In this document: positions 8,980-16,396 of the stretch, piece after piece | How positions within the stretch are numbered: the first letter of the stretch is position 1 | Layout of the letters: each line of letters opens with the position of its first letter | Assembly: GCF_000744785.1 (NCBI RefSeq) | Contig: NZ_JQMO01000003.1 | Span: 2,976,001 to 3,040,000 of the forward strand | Source: Kitasatospora azatica KCTC 9699 | Lineage (GTDB): Bacteria; Actinomycetota; Actinomycetes; Streptomycetales; Streptomycetaceae | Direction of reading: 5' to 3' | Length of the DNA stretch: 64,000 nt | The notes under the pieces: generated by a model | What the model was told of the DNA's origin: nothing | What the model saw: the letters and a program-made list of their open reading frames with translations, nothing else | Database searches by the model: none | Made by a program: the position numbers and the translations under genes

Positions 8980-9160
8980 CCGCCGTCTGTCCGCCGTCCG
9001 TCCGCCCGTCCGCCGTCCGTCCGCCCGTCCGCCGTCCGTCCGCCCGTCCGCCGTCCGTCCGCCCGTCCGCCGTCCGTCCGCCCGTCCGTCCGCCCGTCCG
9101 CCGTCCGTCCGCCCGTCCGCCGTCCGTCCGCCCGTCCGCCGCCCGTCCGCCGCCCGTCCG
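8980..9160. repeat. 19-bp minisatellite
   Basis: Seven copies of a 19-base unit (CCGTCCGTCCGCCCGTCCG) run from 8994 to 9138. They are interrupted once by a 12-base partial unit at 9089-9100 and decay into CCGCCCGTCCG pieces to about 9160. One strand has no A at all. It lies just past the stop of the ArsR-like gene. Because 19 is not a multiple of 3, the Gly/Arg/Asp-rich peptides read across it cycle through frames and are not genes. Confidence 0.9.
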
Positions 9161-9264
9161 GGGGCCGTCCGGGTGGTTCGTGGGGATGTCACGCGGGTGG
9201 CGGTGTTGACGGGGCGTTAGATCGTGATTCCTTTTTGTCACATCTTGTGCTCAGGAGGAGTCTC

Positions 9265-11883
9265 ATGACCGCGACCCGGCAGAGCAGAGGTCGTCGCCCC
9301 AGGCGGACGGTCGTGGTCACGGTGGCGCTCGCTGCCGGGCTGACCCTCGGCTGGGTGCCGACCGTCTCGCAGGCGCAGCAGTCACCGGACAGTTGGACCG
9401 CCGAGCAGCGCGCCGTGCTGCGCTCCGGCCTGACCGTCGACCTCGACTTCACTCCCGTGCCCGGCGTCGGCGCCCAGGCCGAGGCGGGCCGGCTCGGCGA
9501 GGCCGGCTTCGCCGACGGCGTCCGCGCCGGGGCGCCCGCCGAGACCTTCACGGTGGCCCAGGACCGCCCGCAGGTGGACGGCGCCTGGCGAACCCTCGGC
9601 ACGCTGCAGCTCACCTTCTCCCGCCCGGTGCGCAATCCCCGACTGCACGTCAGCGGACTGGCCGGAGTGGCCACCGGCAGCAGCGGCAGCACCGCCTCCG
9701 CCCTGCGGCTGAGCGTTACCGGCGGCAGCCCGGCCGGCCCCGCCCTCACCGCCCGGTCCCCCTGGAAGGGGTGGACGGTGGCCGGCGGCGCGCTCGGCCC
9801 GGCCGGCCCGGACGGCGCGGCCGACGGGACCGTGGAGCCGGCCGGCAGCCTGGAACTCGACGGCACCTTCGACACCGCGACCTTCCGGGTGGAACGGCGC
9901 GACACCGCCGCGCCCGGCAGCGTCACCGCGCCCCCGAAACTGCGTCAGGCCTTCACCGTCACCCTGGACGAGGCACTGGGCAGCGCGCCCTCCGGATACG
10001 GCAACGCCTCGCACCTGATCTCCGACCTCTTCCTCGGCAACGACGCCGTCAGCGCCGTGCCGGCCAACGGGCTCGCGCACCGGGGCGCCGGCTCCGGGCC
10101 GCAGCCCGCACCGCCGGAGATCCAGCCGGGCCGCACCGAGCACACCGCGAACGACCCGACGCTCAGCTTCCCCCGGGACGCCGCGATCGGCCGGTACTAC
10201 GACCTGACCGTCCCGGTCAGCCCCGGCCAGGCCGGAGCAACCCTCGCCGGATGGATCGACTTCGACCGCGACGGCCACTTCGACGCCACCGAGCGCGCCC
10301 AGGTCGACATCACGCCGGGCGCCGGCAGCGCGACGCTGGAGTGGATCGTGCCGCCGAACGTCGCCGCCGGGGACACCTGGGCCCGGCTGCGGATCGCCCG
10401 CGACCCGGCGCAGGTGGTCGCGGCCGACGGCTTCGCGGACGCGGGCGAGGTCGAGGACCAGTCGATCAACCTCGCGGTGGGCGCGGCCAAACCGGAGATC
10501 ACCAGCCCCGTCGCGGGCTCGGCGGTCGGCGACACCAGGCCCGAGTTCCACGGCGACAGCGGCGTGGCCGGGGCCACCGTCCAGGTCCAGGAGGGGACGG
10601 TGACGCTCTGTCAGGCCAGGGTGGACGGGAGCGGCAACTGGAACTGCCGCCCGGCCACCGGACTGTCCCAGGGCGAGCACACGGTGCTGCCCTCCGAGAC
10701 CACCAGCGGCGGCGTGGTGCTGCGCGGGGACCCGGTCCGGATCACCGTCAGCACGACGCCGCCCACGCCCCCGCTCCTCACCCTGCCCGAGTACACCAAC
10801 GACCCCGGGCTGCTGCTGACCGGGACGGGAGCGGAGGCGAGCACCGTGGCCGTGACGGAGACCGTCGCGGGTTCGGTGAACGAACTCTGCCGTACGGCGG
10901 TACGGGCCGACCGGGCCTGGTCCTGCCTGCCGGTGGAGGAGCTGGCCGAGGGCACCCATGTGCTCACCGCGGTGGCGGTCGATCCGGCGGGCAACCGTGC
11001 CGCCGGAAAACCCACCACGCTGATCGTGGACACCCTGCCGCCGACCAAGCCGGTGCTGACCGCGCCGGGGCCGGGCGAGGAGGTGCACGTGGTGCGGCCG
11101 CGCCTGACCGGCCGCGGTGAGCCCGGTGCGATCGTCACGGTGATCGCCGGCGGGGACGGCGCGCTCTGCGCGGCGGTCGCGGCGGTGGACGGGAGCTGGG
11201 CGTGCAACGCGGTCCGGGACCTGGGGGAGGGCGAGCAGCTGCTGACCCCGACGGCGACGGACCGCGCGGGTAACGCGGCGACGGGGGACGCGGTGCGGGT
11301 GCGGGTGGTGCTGCCTGGGGCGGCGGCTTCCCCGAGCGGGAGCGCGAGCGCGGTGGCTTCCCCGAGCCTCAGCCCGAGCGCCGGCCCGAGTGCGAGCCCG
11401 AGCCCGAGCGCGAGTGCGAGTGCGAGTGCGAGCTCCAGCCCGAGCGCGAGCCCCAGCGTGGGCGCGAGCCCGAGTGCGCTCGTGGCCCCGAGCACGAGCC
11501 CGAGTGCCCCCGCGAGCCCAGCGAGTCCTGCGCCCGGTAGCGCGAGCCCGCTCCCCGATTCCGCCCCCGCGTCCCTCCTCCCGCTCCCCGGCGACTACCC
11601 GCTCCCCGTCCACGTTCCCGCCGTGCGGGCGCTGTTCATGAGCTCCGTCCCCGGCCACGCCCCCCAGAAGTCGATCCCGCCGACTTCTCACACCCCTGAC
11701 ACCTCGTTGACCCCCGCCCTCGCCCAGCCCCTCGCGCCGCCCCCCACCGAGGTCTCGCTGGTGCGGCACGCCTCGCTCGGGGGATGGCGGGCCGCCACCT
11801 GTGGGGCGTTCCTGATCCTGACCGGCATGACGCTGATCACCAGGAGGGTCCTCGCCCGGGGCTCCGGCACCCGGCGGCGCTGA
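9265..11883 (+). CDS. large secreted, membrane-anchored surface protein (CshA-like N-domain, GEVED, Ig-like repeats)
   Basis: An 872-aa exported protein. A twin-Arg-rich signal peptide (to about VSQAQQ) leads into a beta-rich N-terminal domain (LDLDFTPVPGV, HLISDLFLGND) like those of CshA-type adhesins. Next is a GEVED domain (GWIDFDRDGHFDATERAQV ... DAGEVEDQSINL), then three bacterial Ig-like repeats, each with a Cys pair (e.g. TLCQARVDGSGNWNCRPATG). A Ser/Pro/Ala-Gly low-complexity stalk follows, and a C-terminal transmembrane helix with basic tail (AFLILTGMTLITRRVLARGSG). No LPXTG motif is seen. ATG 9265 has AGGAGGAG 4 bases upstream. The likely role is a cell-wall-spanning adhesin or sheath protein; the ligand is unknown. 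Confidence 0.85.
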   Translation: MTATRQSRGRRPRRTVVVTVALAAGLTLGWVPTVSQAQQSPDSWTAEQRAVLRSGLTVDLDFTPVPGVGAQAEAGRLGEAGFADGVRAGAPAETFTVAQDRPQVDGAWRTLGTLQLTFSRPVRNPRLHVSGLAGVATGSSGSTASALRLSVTGGSPAGPALTARSPWKGWTVAGGALGPAGPDGAADGTVEPAGSLELDGTFDTATFRVERRDTAAPGSVTAPPKLRQAFTVTLDEALGSAPSGYGNASHLISDLFLGNDAVSAVPANGLAHRGAGSGPQPAPPEIQPGRTEHTANDPTLSFPRDAAIGRYYDLTVPVSPGQAGATLAGWIDFDRDGHFDATERAQVDITPGAGSATLEWIVPPNVAAGDTWARLRIARDPAQVVAADGFADAGEVEDQSINLAVGAAKPEITSPVAGSAVGDTRPEFHGDSGVAGATVQVQEGTVTLCQARVDGSGNWNCRPATGLSQGEHTVLPSETTSGGVVLRGDPVRITVSTTPPTPPLLTLPEYTNDPGLLLTGTGAEASTVAVTETVAGSVNELCRTAVRADRAWSCLPVEELAEGTHVLTAVAVDPAGNRAAGKPTTLIVDTLPPTKPVLTAPGPGEEVHVVRPRLTGRGEPGAIVTVIAGGDGALCAAVAAVDGSWACNAVRDLGEGEQLLTPTATDRAGNAATGDAVRVRVVLPGAAASPSGSASAVASPSLSPSAGPSASPSPSASASASASSSPSASPSVGASPSALVAPSTSPSAPASPASPAPGSASPLPDSAPASLLPLPGDYPLPVHVPAVRALFMSSVPGHAPQKSIPPTSHTPDTSLTPALAQPLAPPPTEVSLVRHASLGGWRAATCGAFLILTGMTLITRRVLARGSGTRRR

Positions 11884-11902
11884 CCGCCACCCCGGGTGGC
11901 GG
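11884..11902 (+). terminator. hairpin after the surface-protein gene
   Basis: CCGCCACC (11884-11891) pairs with GGTGGCGG (11895-11902) with a 3-base loop, immediately after the TGA stop. No T-run. Confidence 0.55.
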
Positions 11903-12087
11903 TATGCCCGAGGACACCTGGCGGGCTGTCAGTGACCTGCGCAAACGGCACCGACGGTCCGTCAGGAAGAGCCGACACACCGACAGCTAAATGTCGCATT
12001 TAAAGACTTATGTACCTAGCCTGACTCTGGCACCGCCCGTCAGACCCGGGCCGACAGTTGCGTGACACATCGACCCCGAGGATCCCC

Positions 12088-13203
12088 ATGGACGTCCCCC
12101 GCGACCCCTCCCTTCGTACGCTCGCCGGGGCCACCCCACTCCCCAAGACGGCGCTGCCCGCCACCGTCGGTCCACAGCTTGTGGATACCCGCGCCGAGCT
12201 CGCCAGCCGCCGCCCGCCGAAGGCCGACCCGGACCTGCGGGAGTGTCCGGCCTTCGCCCTGCCCGGCTGGGTCGCGCTGCTGGCGCTGCTGCTCGCGACG
12301 GCCTCGATCACCCTGGTGCTCGCCCAGACCGGGGTGATCCCGCACTTCGCCGACACCCTGCCGGACCTGCGCACCGAGGCCGTCCGCGAGGCCGGCGGGC
12401 CGGTGGTCACCGACGGGGCGCTGGCCGCCGTGAGCGGTGCCGGGCTGGTCCTGCTGGTCGCGCTCGCCGGGCTGCTCGCCAACGCGGCCGGCCAGACCCG
12501 GGTGGTCAGCCGCTGGGGGCGCTACCGGGGCACCGTCCGCCGGGCCGGGCTGGTCTGGGTGAACCCGCTGCTGCGGCGTCGGCGGGTGGACGTCCGGCTG
12601 CGGCACTGGCGCAGCGAACCGGTGCAGGTCACCGACCGCACGGGGACGCCGATCCTGGTCCGGCTGCTGGTGGTCTGGCGGATCAAGGACACCGCCCGCG
12701 CGGTCTTCGGGGTCCGCGATCACGAGGCCTACCTGCGCGAGCAGATCCACGCCGTGCTCAACCGGACCGCCAGCACCCTGCCCTGCGACAGCGACGCGGG
12801 GCCCGGACCGGCGCTGCGCGACGGACAGTGGTTCGCCGACGAGCTCACCCGCTCGCTGGCCGCCGAGGCCGCGCCGGCCGGTCTGGAGGTGTACTCGGTG
12901 CAGCCGCTGGCCCTGGAGTACGCGCCGGAGGTGGCCGAGTCGATGCGCCGGCGCCGACTGGCCGACCTGGACGCGGGGCTGCGCACGGTGCTGGTGGACG
13001 ACGCGGTGGAGGCCGCCGCGCTCGCCGTGCGGCGGCTGGAGCGAGCCACCGCCCATGAGCTGGACAGGGCGGCTCGCAGTGCGCTGATGGAGCAGCTGCT
13101 GGTGGCCTTCGTCGCACCGGCGGGGGTGACGAGCACCGTACCGGCGCCCGCCGCCCGGCCGGTCACCAAGAACGGGGTCCGCAAGGAAGGAAATCGAGCA
13201 TGA
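12088..13203 (+). CDS. SPFH/band-7 domain membrane protein
   Basis: A 371-aa protein with two N-terminal membrane segments (GWVALLALLLATASITLVLA and a second around GLVLLVALAGLLANAAG). An SPFH core follows: TVRRAGLVWVNPLLRRRRV, EPVQVTDRTGTPILVRLLVV, IKDTARAVFGVRDHEAYLREQ and GLEVYSVQPLALEYAPEV, with a helical C-terminal arm (RRRLADLDAGLRTVLVDDAV). Members oligomerise into membrane microdomain scaffolds. ATG 12088 has GAGGA 5 bases upstream; longer frames would run into the AT-rich promoter. Its stop overlaps the next start as ATGA, so it is translationally coupled to the NlpC/P60 peptidase. Confidence 0.88.
   Translation: MDVPRDPSLRTLAGATPLPKTALPATVGPQLVDTRAELASRRPPKADPDLRECPAFALPGWVALLALLLATASITLVLAQTGVIPHFADTLPDLRTEAVREAGGPVVTDGALAAVSGAGLVLLVALAGLLANAAGQTRVVSRWGRYRGTVRRAGLVWVNPLLRRRRVDVRLRHWRSEPVQVTDRTGTPILVRLLVVWRIKDTARAVFGVRDHEAYLREQIHAVLNRTASTLPCDSDAGPGPALRDGQWFADELTRSLAAEAAPAGLEVYSVQPLALEYAPEVAESMRRRRLADLDAGLRTVLVDDAVEAAALAVRRLERATAHELDRAARSALMEQLLVAFVAPAGVTSTVPAPAARPVTKNGVRKEGNRA
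12171..12185. repeat. paired TCCACA dyad inside the SPFH gene
   Basis: TCCACA-GCT-TGTGGA, a perfect 6-bp inverted pair with 3-base spacing. The reverse-strand side reads GTATCCACA, one base from the classical DnaA box. The same TCCACA-GCY-TGTGGA arrangement recurs at 14276-14290. Confidence 0.6.
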
Positions 13204-14252
13204 GGATAGCCACCGACCCCGCCCTGATCGGCTTCGACGAGCGGATCGGCGAGCTGGCGGCGCCGCAGGAGTGTGGCTGCCCGCACTGCGCCCGCCGGGC
13301 GAGCCTGCGCACGGGCGAACCGTCGGGGCGCGCGGGCCGAATATCCGCGATGGGCATCACGGTCCGCAGCACCTGTCTGGCCACCACCGTCCTCGCGGGC
13401 GCCGGTGTGATCGGGCTCGGCCTCGGCGCCGGGACGGCCAACGCGGAACCCGCGCCCAGCCACGCGGGGTGGGACGGCACCCGCTACTGGTTCAAGAACG
13501 AGAGCGGCGCCTGGCGCTGGACCGTCCACTACGACACCTACCTGAACCGCACCGGCGGCGGCTCCGCCAAGGCCACCGCTACCGACGACGGCATGAGGCA
13601 GGGGTGGGACGGTTCCCGCTACTGGTTCAAGAACGAGGCCGGCGAGTGGCGGTACACCGCCTACTACGACACGTATCTGAGCCGGACCGGCGGCGGCTCC
13701 ACCAGTGCCACCGCGACCGACAGTGCCACCGCCACCGACGACGGCATGAGGCAGGGGTGGGACGGCTCGCGCTACTGGTTCAAGAACGAGGCGGGCGAGT
13801 GGCGGTACACCGTCCACTACGACACCTATCTGAGCCGGACCTCGGGTGCGAGCAGCACGGCGACCCAGCAGTCGAGCACCAGCAGCACGAGCAGCACCGA
13901 GCCCGCCATCGCCTACGCGCTCGCCCAGCTCGGCAAGCCGTACGTCTGGGGCGGCGACGGTCCGTACGGCTACGACTGCTCGGGCCTGGTCCAGCAGGCC
14001 TATCTGCGGGCCGGGATCGAGCTGCCGCGGGTCGCCGACGACCAGTACGCGGCGACCACCCCGATCGGTTCCGGTCAGCTGCGCCGCGGCGATCTGATCT
14101 TCTGGTCGGACAGCAGTCGGGCCTCGGGCATCCACCACGTGGCGATCTACCTGGGTGACAGCCAGTACATCGAGGCGCCGCGCCCGGGCAAGAACGTCCG
14201 GATCTCCACCCTCAACAGCGGCTACTACCCGACCCACCTGGGCCGGCCGTAG
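13200..14252 (+). CDS. secreted NlpC/P60 (C40) peptidoglycan endopeptidase with three aromatic repeats
   Basis: A 350-aa protein. An unusual 50-residue N-terminus with a CGCPHC cluster precedes the hydrophobic signal segment (TTVLAGAGVIGLGLGAG). Three repeats of about 40 residues follow, each containing GWDG-RYWFKNE-GEWRY-YDTYL; they are probably wall or polymer-binding. A Ser/Thr linker leads to the C40 domain. Catalytic Cys is in YGYDCSGLVQQAYL and catalytic His in IHHVAIYLGD, with a polar third position near QYIEAPR. The start overlaps the SPFH stop (ATGA). An internal ATG (MGITVRS, near 13350) would give a conventional signal peptide without the Cys cluster, and I cannot exclude it as the true start. 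Confidence 0.88.
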   Translation: MRIATDPALIGFDERIGELAAPQECGCPHCARRASLRTGEPSGRAGRISAMGITVRSTCLATTVLAGAGVIGLGLGAGTANAEPAPSHAGWDGTRYWFKNESGAWRWTVHYDTYLNRTGGGSAKATATDDGMRQGWDGSRYWFKNEAGEWRYTAYYDTYLSRTGGGSTSATATDSATATDDGMRQGWDGSRYWFKNEAGEWRYTVHYDTYLSRTSGASSTATQQSSTSSTSSTEPAIAYALAQLGKPYVWGGDGPYGYDCSGLVQQAYLRAGIELPRVADDQYAATTPIGSGQLRRGDLIFWSDSSRASGIHHVAIYLGDSQYIEAPRPGKNVRISTLNSGYYPTHLGRP

Positions 14253-14260
14253 CCGTCGGC

Positions 14261-14305
14261 GCGGCCCGGAGTCTGTCCACAGCCTGTGGACAGACTCCGG
14301 GCCGC
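14261..14305. terminator. 21-bp perfect hairpin containing a TCCACA dyad
   Basis: Left arm 14261-14281 and right arm 14285-14305 pair over all 21 bases with a GCC loop. It lies 8 bases after the NlpC/P60 stop, so termination is the simplest role. The core, TCCACA-GCC-TGTGGA at 14276-14290, matches the dyad at 12171-12185. Confidence 0.8.
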
Positions 14306-14372
14306 CTCGCGTCACTCGGGTGAGGGGTCCGGGCTGTGCCGGGGCAGGGTCGATTGGCTAGAGTCCCATGCC

Positions 14373-14570
14373 ATGGCTGAGAACAACTATGAAGACCCTG
14401 CCGGCAGCACTCAGATGTTCCGGGCCTTTGTGGAGACTCCGGCGGCCCAGGCCCCGAGCAACGTCTCCGTGCACCGCAGCAGTGGCGGCGGCCGCACCGG
14501 TCTGATCGCGGTGGGTGCGATCGTCGCGGTGCTGGTGGTCGTCGCGGTGGTCTGGCTCGCCGTCAAGTAA
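14373..14570 (+). CDS. small single-pass membrane protein
   Basis: A 65-aa protein starting MAENNYEDPAG, with an acidic/polar N-terminal half and a Gly-rich hinge (SSGGGRTG). A C-terminal transmembrane helix (LIAVGAIVAVLVVVAVVWLA) runs to the last residues, so it is tail-anchored in form. No function is recognised. No strong Shine-Dalgarno is seen, but the frame has typical codon bias. It converges with the GH114 gene. Confidence 0.7.
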   Translation: MAENNYEDPAGSTQMFRAFVETPAAQAPSNVSVHRSSGGGRTGLIAVGAIVAVLVVVAVVWLAVK

Positions 14571-14602
14571 GCACCCGCCGTCAAGTAAGCACCCGCCGTC
14601 AA
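14561..14602. repeat. 18-bp tandem duplication across a stop codon
   Basis: CGTCAAGTAAGCACCCGC occurs at 14561-14578 and 14579-14596, followed by a partial third copy (CGTCAA). The unit includes the last codons and TAA stop of the small membrane protein, so its end is duplicated downstream. Confidence 0.85.
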
Positions 14603-14618
14603 ACAGGCAAACGCCTGA

Positions 14619-15611
14619 TCAGCAGGGCTGGCGCCAGGCGTCCAGCTCCAGGTGCTTGGCCATCGAGCTGAGCTTGAGTCTGCGCGACTGGTCGCAGAAC
14701 TGGCTGGTCGGCACGTTGTACTCGACGTTCAGCACGGCCTTGCCCTGCTGGATGAACGGCGTGAGCTTGTCGCACTCCGAGTACTCGGCGCACTGCTCGT
14801 TGACCGCGAAGTCGAAGTCGCCCACCAGGGCCGGGATCTGGTCGAGGTCGTTCTTGAGGGCGACACCCAGGCCCCGGTCGTGGGCGAGTGCTGCCACCAT
14901 CTTGTCGAAGGCGAGCTGCTGGTCCGCGGTGAGCGGGAAGCCGGAGTTGTTGGCGTAGGCGTCCAGCAGGTCGGGCTCGATCGCGTCGAAGCCCTTCTCC
15001 TTGCACATGTCGAAACGCTTGCCCAGCAGCGGGCGCAGCACGTCCAGTTGGCGGATGTCGAACCACTTCTCGCCCTTCCACCCGTTGCCGGAGCCGCGCA
15101 CCGCGTTGGGGAAGGCGCCGGCGTCCGGGCGGAAGTCCTCCCAGGAACCGGCGTTGACGTAGCAGATCACCTTGCGGCCCTTGGCGTGCAGCGAGGCGAC
15201 CACGGCGGCGCTGTTCTCGAAGCCGTCGATGTCGTAGACCGGGGCGTCCACGGACTGGTCGACCGAGCCACCGAGTTGCCACTGCCAGGTGGTGCCGGGC
15301 GCGGGGTGCCAGATCGCCTTGCCGGGGGAGGCCGACCCGGACGGCGAGCCCGAGGCCGAGCCCGAGGCCGAGGCCGAGCCGGACGGTGACGGGCTGGGCG
15401 AGCCGGACGACCCGCTGGGCGAAGGGGTGCCGGTCGGAGCCGTGCTCGAGGCGGACGGCGAGTCCGAGCTGCCGGCCGAGGCCGACGGCACCGGCTGCGG
15501 CGCCGCCGTCTCGTCCCCGTCGTCGCCACCGCCGTCGCTGCCGCAGGCGGTGGCGAGCAGCGCGGTGGTCAGGGTCAGGGCCGCCAGCAGGATGGGCGTA
15601 CGACGGGTCAC
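14619..15611 (-). CDS. endo-alpha-1,4-polygalactosaminidase-like lipoprotein (GH114, Ega3-like)
   Basis: A 330-aa protein. The N-terminus MTRRTPILLAAL carries a lipobox-type end (LLATAC) at about residues 18-23, giving a lipid-anchored extracellular enzyme. A Ser/Pro/Gly/Ala linker is followed by a GH114 TIM barrel from about residue 105: WQWQLGGSVD, YDIDGFEN, KVICYVNAGSWED, FDAIEPDLLDAYANN (acidic catalytic region), GLGVALKNDLDQIP and FAVNEQCAEY. GH114 includes Aspergillus Ega3, which cleaves alpha-1,4-galactosamine. GTG 15611 is chosen because it overlaps the preceding stop as GTGA with GGAG 8 bases upstream. As the last gene of the exopolysaccharide operon it should trim the polymer at the surface. 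Confidence 0.88.
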   Translation of the reverse strand: MTRRTPILLAALTLTTALLATACGSDGGGDDGDETAAPQPVPSASAGSSDSPSASSTAPTGTPSPSGSSGSPSPSPSGSASASGSASGSPSGSASPGKAIWHPAPGTTWQWQLGGSVDQSVDAPVYDIDGFENSAAVVASLHAKGRKVICYVNAGSWEDFRPDAGAFPNAVRGSGNGWKGEKWFDIRQLDVLRPLLGKRFDMCKEKGFDAIEPDLLDAYANNSGFPLTADQQLAFDKMVAALAHDRGLGVALKNDLDQIPALVGDFDFAVNEQCAEYSECDKLTPFIQQGKAVLNVEYNVPTSQFCDQSRRLKLSSMAKHLELDAWRQPC

Positions 15612-16396
15612 AGCGAGCACTCCGGATCAGTCGGGTTCGGTGGTGATGGAGTGGCGGGAGTTCCCGTGGCGGCGGGTGGAACAGCGGGTGCGAGCCCGTA
15701 CGGCAGCGTATCCCAGGGGTTCTCCCCGCCCCCGGGCACCAGGCAGCCGGCGCCGGCCCGGCGGGAGGCGAGCAGGGTGCCCGCCGCCTCGGCCCGGCCG
15801 GCGGGGACTTCGTAGACCAGGTGGCAGAACCGCTCGGCCGGGTGGTGTCCGGTCCACAGCGGCAGCACCAGGTCCTCGTACCGGCTCAGGCTGCCCTCGA
15901 AGGTGACCAGCAGGTCGCTCAACTCGGGCTCGGCGTACTCCGGCTCGGGGTGGTTGCCGTGGCCGAGGACCACTGTGTGGCAGCCGGCCGCACGGGCCGC
16001 GACGGCGAGCCGGCGGTAGTGCGGGACGGCCGCCGGGTGGCTGGCGGCCTGGTCGAAGTACACGCCGGTGGTGCCGTACCACTGACGGTGGGTCAGCAGG
16101 TCGGCCACCACCTCGGCGTGCGGTCGGGTGCCGTAGTCGGTGTCCACGTAGCCGAGCAGCTCGATGCCGGCCGCGGTGAGCTCCTTCGCGGCCTGCACGA
16201 ACGCCGGGTCGGGCGCCGGGCCCGGGCCGTTGGCGACATTGAGCACCACGGCCCGCACGGCGCCCGGCCCGGCGGCCGCCACCGCCTGCCAGGCCGCCGG
16301 GTCCACCGCGGGGTGGACGTACAGCGGCACCAGCAGGCGGCCGGCGGTCGGGGCGGTGCCGGTCGTGGCGGCGCCGGTCATCGCAGTGCCGATCAT
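15608..16396 (-). CDS. spherulation-specific family 4 / Sph3-like glycoside hydrolase (GH135)
   Basis: A 262-aa protein of the spherulin-4 family: RLLVPLYVHPAVDPAAW, VVLNVANGPGPAPDPAF, ELLGYVDTDYGTRP, GVYFDQAASHP, TVVLGHGNHPEPEY and LVTFEGSLSRYE are its conserved barrel strands, with the acidic residues expected for catalysis (YVDTD, YFDQ, FEGS). Aspergillus Sph3 (GH135) is a GAG-cleaving retaining hydrolase needed for polymer production. Unlike Sph3, I see no signal peptide or membrane anchor here, so it may act inside the cell or the start may be misplaced. It overlaps both neighbours (ATGA upstream, GTGA downstream), so it is tightly coupled in the operon. Confidence 0.85.
   Translation of the reverse strand: MIGTAMTGAATTGTAPTAGRLLVPLYVHPAVDPAAWQAVAAAGPGAVRAVVLNVANGPGPAPDPAFVQAAKELTAAGIELLGYVDTDYGTRPHAEVVADLLTHRQWYGTTGVYFDQAASHPAAVPHYRRLAVAARAAGCHTVVLGHGNHPEPEYAEPELSDLLVTFEGSLSRYEDLVLPLWTGHHPAERFCHLVYEVPAGRAEAAGTLLASRRAGAGCLVPGGGENPWDTLPYGLAPAVPPAATGTPATPSPPNPTDPECSL

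Noticed and set aside
8980..9160. CRISPR array
   Set aside because: The repeats are directly adjacent with no unique spacers and no cas genes; the same holds for the arrays at 47.4 and 59.9 kb.
8956..9241. Open frames giving Gly/Arg/Asp/Thr repeat peptides on the minus strand
   Set aside because: They are translations of the 19-bp minisatellite; no ribosome site, and the frame changes with each unit.
9382..11769. Long antisense frame (795 codons) opposite the surface-protein gene, and similar long antisense frames elsewhere
   Set aside because: Typical of high-GC DNA; composition is Arg/Gly/His-rich and no ribosome sites or motifs are present.
12171..14290. Replication origin
   Set aside because: Only two paired boxes, with no dnaA, dnaN, gyrB or AT-rich unwinding region nearby.
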